From Pseudomonadota bacterium (GTDB lineage: Bacteria > Chloroflexota > UBA6077 > JAJPHF01): DNA of 37,822 nucleotides. Below are positions 16,015 through 23,747 of this stretch, piece after piece. Every line of letters starts with the position of its first letter. The stretch's first letter is position 1. The notes under the pieces are model-generated. The model saw only the letters and a program-made list of their open reading frames with translations, ran no database searches and was not told the DNA's origin. The position numbers and the translations under genes were made by a program. The stretch is from assembly GCA_021325365.1 (NCBI GenBank), contig JAJPHF010000046.1, forward strand, positions 1 to 37,822, given 5' to 3'.

Positions 16015-19000
16015 ATGGATCGAGGCCGCCGGCTCGTACACGTCGCTAGTGCGCTGGCTCTGCTCGTCACTATCCTCTTCGAGGCGAGCGCCGCGCTCCC
16101 CGCCGCCGGCCACGCGGCGACCATCGAGCCGGGCGCCCCAGCGGCGTCGGTTCTCAGCCGGGCCGCCGCCACGGCGACGCCGCCCCGGACGCCCACGCGG
16201 ACCGCGACGGCCACCGCTACCGCGACGGCGACGCGCACGGCCACGGCGATCGCTACCGTCACGGGGACCACGCCCAGCCCGACCGCGACGAACGCGGTGG
16301 CAGGGACGCGCCTGTCCGGCCACGTGCTCGGCCTGCTCAGCCGGGCCACGCCCCTCCAGGCGACGCCGAGCGCGGCCGCCGCCCCGTCGCTCCAGGCGGC
16401 GCCGAACGCCGCAACGGCAAGCACGCCGATCACGCTGACGATCGTGCTCAAGCGCTCCGACCAGGCCGGCTTCGATGCCTTCGTCCGCGACGTCCACGAC
16501 GCCCACTCGCCGCGGTTCCGCCACTTCGCCAGCCAGCAAGAGCTCGCCCAGCGTTTCGGTCCCACCCAGCAGGCGCACGACGCCGTGCTGGCCTACCTCC
16601 AGCAGAACGGGTTCACCGTCGTGGGTCGGTCCGCAGGCCGCCTGACGATCACCGTCCAGGGGACGCTGGACCAGGTCAATCGCGTCTTCGACGCGCACGT
16701 CGGCACCTACCAGTTGAACGGCCGCACCTTCTACGCGAACAGCGTCGATCCCACCCTGCCGACCGCACTGGCGCCGTACGTCCAGGCCATCGAGGGCCTC
16801 AGCAATTTCGCCGTGCCGCATCGGAGCGTCCTCGCCGCGCCGCTGGACGCTACCAACCCGACCCCGGCCACACCGATGTCCATCGGGACGGCCTACAACT
16901 ACAACGGCGTGCAGGTCTCGGGCGCGCCTGCCACCGGCGCCGGCCAGACCATCGGCCTCGTGGAGTTCGCCAGCTTCAACGAGTCGGACGTGCAGACCTT
17001 CATCGTCCAGTCGGGCCTGTGCGCGGCGAGCGACTCGGCCTGCATCAGCGGGTTCCTCGGTCGCCTGACGGTGGTACCCCTCAGCGGCACATTCACGCGG
17101 CGAAGCACGGGCGGTGAGACGGAGGTCCTTCTGGACCTCGACACCGTGCTGGGGCTGGCCCAGGGCGCCAACTACCGCGTCTACGAGAGCTGTAACAACT
17201 GCGCGGCCAGCGTCAGCTTCCAGGACATGTTCAACCGCATGATCGACGACAACGTCACGGTGATCAGCAATAGCTGGTCGGTCTGCGAGACGGAAGTGCC
17301 CCAGAGCACGGCGACGAGCATCGATTCGGTGCTCCAGCAGGCCGCGGCGTCCGGCATCAGCGTGTTCAACGCCGCGGGCGACGACGGCAGCACCTGCGTC
17401 GGCGGCGATGGGACGGTCTATCCGAACACGGTCACCGTGCCCGCCGACGCGCCGAACGGTATCGCGGTCGGCGGGACCAATCTCCAGGTTGACTCGGGCA
17501 ACGCCTACCACGGCGAGCAATGGTGGTCGTCGACGCTGTCTAACTCCTGCACCAGCAACGCCTCCGCAGGCGGCTTCGGGACCAGCATCTACTTCAGCGC
17601 GCCGCCCTGGCAGCAGGCGCTGGGGCTCAGCCAGCGATCGGTGCCCGACGTATCCGCGGATGCATCGCCCTGCTCGGGCATCACCATCTACCACGGCGGC
17701 CAGCCGCTTGACGAGGGCGGCACGAGCATGGCCGCGCCGATCTGGGCCGCCGGCACGGCGCTAGTCAACCAGGCGCGTGGCAGCCTGACGGGCAACTGGA
17801 ACCAGGTGCTCTACAGTCTGCGGAACACGAACGCCTTCCACGCGCCGAGCAGCATGCTGCCGCCGGACAACGACTTCGCCCATCTCGGTCTGGGCTCGCC
17901 CAACCTGGCCAACCTGGCCGCCCAGGTCATCCCAACGACGCCCACAGGGTCGCCGACCAGCACGCCGACCGGTACGAGAACCACCACGGTCACCGCCGTC
18001 CCTTCGCAGACGGCGACGGCCACCGGGACCTTCACGGCCACCGCGACTAGCACGCCGACCCCGACCGCGACCAGCACCCCGATCCCGACGGCAACGGCGA
18101 CGCTCCCGCCCACCGCGACCAGCACGAGCAGCGTCGCCCCGACGCAGCCGCCGTCCGGCACGCCAGGTGTCCCCTGCACGCCGGTCGTCGGCGGCACCTG
18201 CACGACGACCGGCGCGGTCAGCGGCACCTGGACCAAGACCGGCTCGGGCACGTTTGCCTTCGCCGCCACCGGCCCCGCGAACGCGCTCGCGGGCGCCGTG
18301 CCGACGATCTCGATCCCGACCACGGCGAACGCCAATGGTGAGCAGTTCGCCTGCCTGCCCACAGGCGTGGGCTTCGCGACCACCTGCACGGGCACGACGG
18401 CCGGGGACGTCCTGCTGGGCGCGACGATCACGGTCAGCTTCCCGCTCGCCGGTGGCGGCTTCGCCACCGTGACGGGCACGCCGATCGGCACGGGTACCGC
18501 CGGCAGCCCGAGCCTGAGCGCCGCCCAGGCCCAGGCGCAGGCGCAGGCCACGGCTGGCTTCCAGCTTGGCAGCCTGGGGCTGCCCTGCGCTGCCGGCATC
18601 GGCCAGACCTGCACGGTGAACGGCGCCCTGAGTGGCTCGCTGAGCCGGACCGGCAGCATGAGCTTTACGCTCACGGCCGTCGTCCCGGCGGGCGTTCCCG
18701 CCGGCATCGTCCCGCTGGCCGTCTTCAGCACCGACCAGGGGCTCCAGACCGCTGCCTGCGCGGCGCCGACCGGTGGGGTCGGCCTGGCCTACAGTTGCAC
18801 CGGGACGATCACGGGCAACGCGTTGCAGGGCTCGACCGCGGCGCTCTGCTTCACGACGACGGCGCCTTGCTTGCTCGGGACGGTCATCGGGGCGGGCGCG
18901 CTTCCGCCCGTCCCGCCGCCGCCCGGGGCTCTGCCGCCGCCACCACTACCGCCCCCACCACCACCGGCCGCGCCCCCGCCACCGCCGCCGCCACCGGCCC

Positions 19001-19185
19001 TGTCGCTGCCGCCACCGCCGCTGCTGCCGCCCCAGCCCGCGCTCGGGCTAGCCGCCGCGCCAGCGCCGCCTCCGCCCGTCTTCCCGGAGGTGCCGGTGAT
19101 CCCGGAGGCGGATAGCCTGCCGCTGCTGGCCGGTGGGCTCGCCGTGCTCGGCGTGCTGGGGGCGCTGCGGCGGCGCCGTTCCTAG
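16015..19185 (+). CDS. Secreted multidomain sedolisin (S53) serine-carboxyl peptidase
   Basis: A 1056-residue secreted acid-type protease. In order: signal peptide (1-34); Thr/Ala/Pro-rich linker (45-95); propeptide (100-270); S53 catalytic domain (about 285-645) with E370 and D374 (E-x3-D), oxyanion D456 (AAGDDGS) and nucleophile S571 (GGTSMAAP); a second Thr/Ser/Pro linker (about 643-715); two tandem modules of about 100 residues starting at C721 and C858, each with four or more cysteines; a polyproline stalk (about 965-1025); and a tail of PEADS, hydrophobic helix and RRRRS resembling PEP-CTERM-like sorting signals. All catalytic residues are present. The architecture predicts secretion, self-activation and surface anchoring. 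The neighbouring stand-alone propeptide may act on it. A ribosome site (GGAG) precedes ATG 16015. Confidence 0.92.
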   Translation: MDRGRRLVHVASALALLVTILFEASAALPAAGHAATIEPGAPAASVLSRAAATATPPRTPTRTATATATATATRTATAIATVTGTTPSPTATNAVAGTRLSGHVLGLLSRATPLQATPSAAAAPSLQAAPNAATASTPITLTIVLKRSDQAGFDAFVRDVHDAHSPRFRHFASQQELAQRFGPTQQAHDAVLAYLQQNGFTVVGRSAGRLTITVQGTLDQVNRVFDAHVGTYQLNGRTFYANSVDPTLPTALAPYVQAIEGLSNFAVPHRSVLAAPLDATNPTPATPMSIGTAYNYNGVQVSGAPATGAGQTIGLVEFASFNESDVQTFIVQSGLCAASDSACISGFLGRLTVVPLSGTFTRRSTGGETEVLLDLDTVLGLAQGANYRVYESCNNCAASVSFQDMFNRMIDDNVTVISNSWSVCETEVPQSTATSIDSVLQQAAASGISVFNAAGDDGSTCVGGDGTVYPNTVTVPADAPNGIAVGGTNLQVDSGNAYHGEQWWSSTLSNSCTSNASAGGFGTSIYFSAPPWQQALGLSQRSVPDVSADASPCSGITIYHGGQPLDEGGTSMAAPIWAAGTALVNQARGSLTGNWNQVLYSLRNTNAFHAPSSMLPPDNDFAHLGLGSPNLANLAAQVIPTTPTGSPTSTPTGTRTTTVTAVPSQTATATGTFTATATSTPTPTATSTPIPTATATLPPTATSTSSVAPTQPPSGTPGVPCTPVVGGTCTTTGAVSGTWTKTGSGTFAFAATGPANALAGAVPTISIPTTANANGEQFACLPTGVGFATTCTGTTAGDVLLGATITVSFPLAGGGFATVTGTPIGTGTAGSPSLSAAQAQAQAQATAGFQLGSLGLPCAAGIGQTCTVNGALSGSLSRTGSMSFTLTAVVPAGVPAGIVPLAVFSTDQGLQTAACAAPTGGVGLAYSCTGTITGNALQGSTAALCFTTTAPCLLGTVIGAGALPPVPPPPGALPPPPLPPPPPPAAPPPPPPPPALSLPPPPLLPPQPALGLAAAPAPPPPVFPEVPVIPEADSLPLLAGGLAVLGVLGALRRRRS

Positions 19186-19202
19186 CGCCTCGGGCGAGGC
19201 GC
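19185..19202 (+). terminator. Hairpin at the stop codon of the S53 peptidase
   Basis: GCGCCTC (19185-19191) pairs with GAGGCGC (19196-19202) around GGGC, starting in the stop codon. No T-run. Confidence 0.5.
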
Positions 19203-19257
19203 AGTCGCTACTGGTCCTGGGAATCGGCCGGCCGCTCGGGCGCGAGAGGGACCACGA

Positions 19258-19367
19258 CCTCACGTGCCCGTCGCAAGCGCGGACGGTCGTGTCCACGCGA
19301 CCGCTCGGCGGGGTGAACTTCACGGCGTTGGCGAGGAGGTTGTACAGCACCTGCCATCCACTCGGCC
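19258..19367 (-). pseudogene. Fragment of a histidine-kinase ATPase domain
   Basis: On the minus strand this stretch reads QVLYNLLANAVKFTPPSG then RV, the N-box of HATPase_c domains where the asparagine binds ATP and magnesium. Neither the upstream dimerisation helix nor the downstream G-boxes can be followed in this or neighbouring frames, and there is no start. It is best read as a decayed remnant between the S53 and Uma2 genes. Confidence 0.55.
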
Positions 19368-19429
19368 TACGCCGCGCTCTGCCCAACCGACGATGATATC
19401 TGATTCCGAGCGCAGGCGGGCAGGCGGAC

Positions 19430-19993
19430 CTACTCGCCGAGGATCTCCGCAACCGCGAGCTGGAGATCGGGGAAGGCGAGGGGGGACAACCTTTCCCCGC
19501 GGCGGAAGGTCCGGGCGGTGCGGTAGCCATCCGGGCTGGGATCACGGTAGGCTCGGATCGTCTCCTTGCCAAGGTCGACCAGCCATACTTCGGGGATGCC
19601 GCTGCCGGTGTAGAGGGGAAGCTTCACGCGGCGGTCCAGCACCGCCGAGGTCGCGGCCACCTCGACGATGAGCAGGATATCGGCGGGGCCGGGATGGGCT
19701 CCGGAGTAGAAGTCCGGTCGGGGCCGAAGCAGCGCGATGTCTGGCTGCGGCTCGTTATGTTCCGTCAGCCGGACGGGGTCCTGGACACTGACGATAGCCC
19801 TGTCTCCGAGCCCTTGACCGAACAGCCAGTTGGAGCACTTCACGCAGCCCGCATGCCGGCGGCCAATCGGCGCCATCTCGATGATCTCTCCGTCGATCAG
19901 CTCGACGCGGTCGTCCTCGCCCAGGATGCCCGCGCGCGCCATCCGGTGATACTCGTCCACCGTGAACCGCCGCCGGGTCAACTGCAGCGCCAT
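19430..19993 (-). CDS. Uma2-family (DUF820) putative PD-(D/E)XK nuclease
   Basis: A 187-residue protein with the Uma2/DUF820 layout: FTVDEYHRMARAGIL and DRVELIDGEIIEMAPIGRRH at the N-terminus, PQPDIALLRP in the middle, DILLIVEVAATSAVLDRRVKLPLYTGSGIPEVWLVD as the core with E and K of a PD-(D/E)XK-like site, and a beta-rich tail. These proteins are abundant in Cyanobacteria and Chloroflexota, often in many copies, and their physiological role is unknown. GGAGG lies seven bases before the ATG. TAGACT and TATGAT boxes upstream (20020-20040 on the minus strand) suggest its own promoter. Confidence 0.88.
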   Translation of the reverse strand: MALQLTRRRFTVDEYHRMARAGILGEDDRVELIDGEIIEMAPIGRRHAGCVKCSNWLFGQGLGDRAIVSVQDPVRLTEHNEPQPDIALLRPRPDFYSGAHPGPADILLIVEVAATSAVLDRRVKLPLYTGSGIPEVWLVDLGKETIRAYRDPSPDGYRTARTFRRGERLSPLAFPDLQLAVAEILGE

Positions 19994-20045
19994 CGCCCGC
20001 CTCCGCCGACTACTCCTGGCCGCCTACATCATAGTCTAGCCGGCG

Positions 20046-20063
20046 CCAGGGCAGGCTCCCTGG
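20046..20063 (-). terminator. Possible terminator of the seven-gene operon
   Basis: CCAGGG and CCCTGG pair around a six-base loop about 60 bases past the last stop of the operon (20124). The stem is short and no T-run follows. Confidence 0.3.
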
Positions 20064-20123
20064 GCTGGCGACGAGGACGAACCGGGTGCTCGGACAGCCG
20101 AACGCGCGCCGGTGAGTGTGGCG

Positions 20124-21275
20124 CTACTCGCGGGAGCCGGTGGCCTGGAGCCGCTCGAGCTGGGTGAGGAAGGCGTCGAGGGTCGGGCCGACCTCGATCG
20201 CGGCGCCGCCCTCGCGGGGCAGCCAGCGCTGGTCCTTGAGGCCGCTGCCGGTGACAAGCACGACCACACGGTCCTCGCGGGGGCGGCGGGCGCGGCGGTG
20301 GGCGATAGCGCCCGCCAGAGCGGCGGCGCCGGCCGGCTCGGCGAGCAGGCCGCTCGTGCGGGCTAGCACCTCGATCGCGGCGCGGATGGCGTCGTCGTCC
20401 ACGGCGACGTACTCGCCGTCGGTACGGCGGACCGTCTCCAGGGCCGCGCGCCCGAAGAACGGGTCGCCCACGCCGATCCCGTCGGCGAAGGTGGTGCTCG
20501 CCACGGGCGTCCAATCCAGCCGCTGCTCTGCGTAGGAGCGGACCAGCGGCGCCGCGCCGGTAGCCTGGACGCCGATCACCCGCGGCAGGCGCTCGGCCAC
20601 GCCGCAGCGCACGAGCTCCTCGCAGCCGACGACGAACGCCGCGATCGTCACGCCGTCGCCGACGGGGACGTAGGCCAGGTCGGGCAGGCGGCCCCCGAGC
20701 TGCTCCCAGACCTCGAAGGCGACGGTCTTCTTGCCCCGGACCGCCAGCGGGTTGGTGCCCGTGTTGCGGTTGTACCAGCCCAGTCGCGCGCAGACCGCCT
20801 CGCTCAGGCGGTAGGCGTCCTCGTAGGGGCCGTCGACGCGCCAGACGGTGGCGCCGAAGGAGCGCATGAAGTCGACCTTGTGCGGCGAGACGGTGCGTGT
20901 CGAGACGAACAGGTGGGCGGGGATGCCCATCGCCGCCGCGCCGGCCGCCAGCGAGGCGGCAAGGTTGCCGCTCGACGCGGCGACGATGGCGGGCGCACCG
21001 CGACGGGCGGCGTCAGTCAGGCAGAGCGCCGTGGCGCGGTCCTTGTTCGAGCCGGTGAAGGAGCGGGTCTCGTCCTTGAGGAACAGGCCCGGCAGGTCGA
21101 GGGCGGCGCGCAGGCGCGGCGGCGCCAGCAGCGGCGTGCCGCCCACCGGCAGCGGAAAGACGTCCGAGCCGTCCAGCGGCAGCAGCCGTCGCCAGCGCCA
21201 CATCCCCTCGCCGGGCTCGTCGGCGGCGGGCATCAGCGCTGGACCGTACGGATAGGTGTAGGGGTTCTCGGCCAT
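20124..21275 (-). CDS. Threonine-synthase-like PLP enzyme (fold type II)
   Basis: A 383-residue PLP-dependent lyase. K78 in SFTGSNKDR should hold the cofactor, S101-S102-G103-N104 is the substrate/phosphate-facing loop, and VTGSGLKD near the end (about 345-352) is the phosphate-proximal motif of threonine synthases. The family converts O-phosphohomoserine to threonine, but relatives perform other beta- or gamma-eliminations. Here it ends a seven-gene catabolic operon without hom or thrB, so a degradative role is at least as likely (inference). It begins 20 bases after the maleate-isomerase-like gene, and its ATG lies inside a junction repeat (21271-21328). Confidence 0.85.
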   Translation of the reverse strand: MAENPYTYPYGPALMPAADEPGEGMWRWRRLLPLDGSDVFPLPVGGTPLLAPPRLRAALDLPGLFLKDETRSFTGSNKDRATALCLTDAARRGAPAIVAASSGNLAASLAAGAAAMGIPAHLFVSTRTVSPHKVDFMRSFGATVWRVDGPYEDAYRLSEAVCARLGWYNRNTGTNPLAVRGKKTVAFEVWEQLGGRLPDLAYVPVGDGVTIAAFVVGCEELVRCGVAERLPRVIGVQATGAAPLVRSYAEQRLDWTPVASTTFADGIGVGDPFFGRAALETVRRTDGEYVAVDDDAIRAAIEVLARTSGLLAEPAGAAALAGAIAHRRARRPREDRVVVLVTGSGLKDQRWLPREGGAAIEVGPTLDAFLTQLERLQATGSRE

Positions 21276-21328
21276 CAGCGGTCAGCTTTCGGCGCCTAGC
21301 TGACGGCTGACGCTTGAGAGCTGACCGC
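21271..21328. repeat. Junction repeat, copy A (stop of one gene and start of the next)
   Basis: On the minus strand the stretch contains GCCGTCAGCT, GAAAGCTGACC and GCTGATGGC. It has a 10-bp inverted repeat, GCGGTCAGCT (21278-21287) with AGCTGACCGC (21319-21328). It covers the last codons of the isomerase gene (encoding SSQASAVS) and the ATG of the next gene. A related copy is at 25797-25846. Confidence 0.6.
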
Positions 21329-22024
21329 CGCCGGGGGCATGCTCAGCGTGGCGAGCGTCGCGTCGACGGTCGCCTGGTTGCTGGTGACCACCGGCACGCC
21401 GAACCGCTCGATGAGCTGGGGGCGCGCTTCCACGGCGCGGAAGTTGGTGCAGGACACGAACAGCAGGTCGAAGTCGACCTTCAGCAGCTCGCGCTCGGCG
21501 AAGGCGACGATCTCGGCTGGGGTGACGCTGCAGATGCCGTAGTTGTCGGTAATGCCCAGCCCGGCGATGTGGACGACGTTCAGCCCGCGCCCCTCGAGCC
21601 CGGCGCGGATGGCGGCATTCAGCTCGTCGATGTAGGGCGTCAGCACCGCGACGCGCTGGGGCGCCTGCGCCTCGATGGCGTTCTGGACGGCGTTGTTCGT
21701 GCTCACGACGTGGGCGCGGCACTTCGCGGCCATCTCCGCCAGCAGCCGTGCCTCGCCCTCGGCGCCCAGCACGGCGCCGGCGCTGGTACAGCAGAAGGCG
21801 ACGACCCAGGGATAGAGGCTGGCGACGTCCTCGATCGCCTGCGGCACGTGCTGGGTGATCATCCGCCGCTCGGCCTCGGCCGAGGTGTGCGACAGGTGCA
21901 TCCGCGCCGGGTGGAGCGTCGCGCCCGGCGGCAGCGCCCGCAAGAAATCGGCCTCGACGGTCGTGTTCGACGACGGCACGATCACGCCGATCCGCCGCCA
22001 CTCGCCATCACGCTCGGTGCGCAT
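21296..22024 (-). CDS. Maleate isomerase / Asp-Glu racemase-family enzyme
   Basis: A 242-residue enzyme of the superfamily containing maleate cis-trans isomerase, Asp/Glu racemase and arylmalonate decarboxylase. VPSSNTTVE (N20) near the N-terminus and two cysteine motifs, CCTSAG (C78/C79) and SCTNFR (C192), match the maleate-isomerase branch, which needs both cysteines; decarboxylases keep only one. It would isomerise a cis-butenedioate such as maleate, the last step of nicotinate-type pathways. GGAGG seven bases before ATG 22024 fixes the start. It lies 17 bases after the LLM gene. The final residues (SSQASAVS) are encoded by a repeat and may be a recent extension. Confidence 0.83.
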   Translation of the reverse strand: MRTERDGEWRRIGVIVPSSNTTVEADFLRALPPGATLHPARMHLSHTSAEAERRMITQHVPQAIEDVASLYPWVVAFCCTSAGAVLGAEGEARLLAEMAAKCRAHVVSTNNAVQNAIEAQAPQRVAVLTPYIDELNAAIRAGLEGRGLNVVHIAGLGITDNYGICSVTPAEIVAFAERELLKVDFDLLFVSCTNFRAVEARPQLIERFGVPVVTSNQATVDATLATLSMPPAAVSSQASAVS

Positions 22025-22041
22025 CGTTGTGCCTCCAGGGG

Positions 22042-22986
22042 TTACTGCTTGATCTTCGGTAGGATCTCCTTGGCGATGATCTCCACCTGCTCCGGCTGGT
22101 AGCGGTAGGGGATCAGGATGATGCGGTCGACGCCGGCGTCGACGTGGGCCTGGAGCTGCTGCACGCAGTCGTCGACCGAGCCCTGGATGGCGTGGTCGAT
22201 CGTCGACTCGCTCCAGCTCGCGATGTCCCACTCCGTCTCCAGCCAGTGGCGCATGTCGGCCTGCACCGCCTCGCGCGACTTCCCGACGTAGATCGCGAGC
22301 TGGTTGGTGGCCGTCAGCGTGGCGGGATCGCGGCCGGCCTCCGCGGCGAAGTCCTTGATCTTCGCCCAGGTCCGCTGAAAGCTATCCGGCGTGTAGAAGT
22401 AGGTCAGCCAGCCGTCGCCGTAGCGGGCGATGCGGCGGAAGACGGCGTCGACGTAGCCGCCGATCAGGATCGGCGGGCGCGGCTGCTGGACCGGGTGCGG
22501 CAGGACGCGGGCGTCGCGCAAGTCGAACTCGTCGAGCTTCATCCGCACCTTGTCCTCGGTCAGCAGGCGGGTGAGGATCTCGAGGTTGCGGTCCATCAGG
22601 CGGCCGCGCTTCTTGAAGTCCACGCCCACCGCGCCAAACTCGCGGGCGTACCAGCCGACCGCCGTGCCGAGGATGAAGCGGCCCTTGGAGATGTTGTCGA
22701 TGCTGCCGATTTGCTTGGCCAGCACGGTCGGGTTGCGCAGCGGCAGGACCAGGATGCCCGTCCCGAGCTTGATCCGGCTCGTGCGCACGGCGATCGCGGT
22801 GAGAATCGACAGCGCGTCGATGATCGGGAAGGCCGGCTCGACGCCCAGGATCACGTGGTCCCAGGCCCACAGCGACTCGTAGCCGAGCTGCTCGGCGCGC
22901 TCGGCGTAGGCCAGGAGTTGGTCGACGTCGGGCGTCTCCGTCGGACCGACGAAGTTCTTGATTGCCAGGCCGAAGCTGACGCTCAT
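22042..22986 (-). CDS. LLM-class (luciferase-like) flavin-dependent oxidoreductase
   Basis: A 314-residue TIM-barrel oxidoreductase of the luciferase-like family, using F420 or FMN. Recognisable parts are AERAEQLGYESLWAWDHV (about 28-45), RTSRIKLGTGILVLPLRNPTVLAKQI (about 68-93), GRFILGTAVGWYAREFGAVGV (about 102-122) and PRPPILIGGYVDAVFRRIARYGDGW (about 169-193). Members either oxidise alcohols with F420 or insert oxygen with reduced FMN. The family alone does not decide; no reductase partner lies in the operon. Its ATG overlaps the CoA-transferase B stop by four bases. It probably performs the redox or oxygenation step of the operon's pathway. Confidence 0.88.
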   Translation of the reverse strand: MSVSFGLAIKNFVGPTETPDVDQLLAYAERAEQLGYESLWAWDHVILGVEPAFPIIDALSILTAIAVRTSRIKLGTGILVLPLRNPTVLAKQIGSIDNISKGRFILGTAVGWYAREFGAVGVDFKKRGRLMDRNLEILTRLLTEDKVRMKLDEFDLRDARVLPHPVQQPRPPILIGGYVDAVFRRIARYGDGWLTYFYTPDSFQRTWAKIKDFAAEAGRDPATLTATNQLAIYVGKSREAVQADMRHWLETEWDIASWSESTIDHAIQGSVDDCVQQLQAHVDAGVDRIILIPYRYQPEQVEIIAKEILPKIKQ

Positions 22987-23747
22987 CCCAGAAATCTCCT
23001 ATCCGCGTCGAGGCTGCGCAGGATCGCGAGCTCCGTATCGGTTGGGGGCGCGGTCACGGCGACCGGGTCCGCGATCAGCACCTCGAAGCCCGTCTGCGCG
23101 CGCACGTCGTCGATGGTCACGCCGGGGTGGAGGGCGTCAAGGCGCATCGCCCGCGAGGCGTCGTCGAAGCCGAACAGGCCGAGGTTGGTGATGACCTGCG
23201 AGACCGTGCCGAAGCAGAGGCCCGCCCGGCGGCGCGCGTCGCCGCCGTCGAGGAAGCCCGGGCTGGTGACGAAGTCGACCCGCGGCACGAAGCGCCGCTT
23301 CTCGTGCATCGTCACGATCACCAGCTCGCTGCACAGCGAGGCGATGTCGTTCGCGCCGCCGCTGCCCGGCAGCCGCACGCGCGGGTGGTCGTAGTGCCCG
23401 ATCACGCTGGTGTTGACGTTGCCGTGCTGGTCGATCTGGGCGCCGCCCATGAACGCCACGTCGATGTAGCCGCGCTGGGCGAGCAGGAACAGGTCGGTGA
23501 TCCCCGGCAGCATCGTCGCGCGGTGGGCGAGGCGCATCTCGTTCGTCGAGATCGGCAGGCGGCCCGGCACCACCTCGCAGCCGATCACGCCGCCCTCGAC
23601 CACCATCGTCAGGCGCGGCGCGTGCGTCCGCTTGGCCAGCACCACCGACAGCAGCGGCAGCCCCACGCCGGCGAAGACGGTCATGCCGTCCGCCAGCCGC
23701 CGCGCGGCCATCACGCACAGCAGCTCCGAGGCGGTGTAGGTCGTCAT
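22983..23747 (-). CDS. CoA-transferase beta subunit (glutaconate/IpdB-like)
   Basis: A 254-residue subunit matching GctB-type CoA-transferase subunits. E51 in VVEGGVIG is in the place of the catalytic glutamate that forms the thioester intermediate, and GSGGANDIASLC (about 129-139) is the conserved Gly-rich active-site loop. MGGAQIDQHGNVNTS also fits. With the alpha subunit it would move CoA between carboxylates or, as in IpdAB of steroid degradation, cleave a ring-derived CoA ester. Overlaps of four bases on both sides (with subunit A and the LLM gene) indicate tight co-expression. Confidence 0.88.
   Translation of the reverse strand: MTTYTASELLCVMAARRLADGMTVFAGVGLPLLSVVLAKRTHAPRLTMVVEGGVIGCEVVPGRLPISTNEMRLAHRATMLPGITDLFLLAQRGYIDVAFMGGAQIDQHGNVNTSVIGHYDHPRVRLPGSGGANDIASLCSELVIVTMHEKRRFVPRVDFVTSPGFLDGGDARRRAGLCFGTVSQVITNLGLFGFDDASRAMRLDALHPGVTIDDVRAQTGFEVLIADPVAVTAPPTDTELAILRSLDADRRFLG

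Noticed and set aside
16190..16280. Thr/Ala-rich repetitive coding stretch as a possible DNA repeat array
   Set aside because: The units are irregular at DNA level and in frame; it is a low-complexity protein linker.
15937..17694. 585-codon open frame antisense to the S53 peptidase gene
   Set aside because: Arg/Gly/His-rich product without motifs or ribosome site; explained by GC-rich third positions of the real gene.
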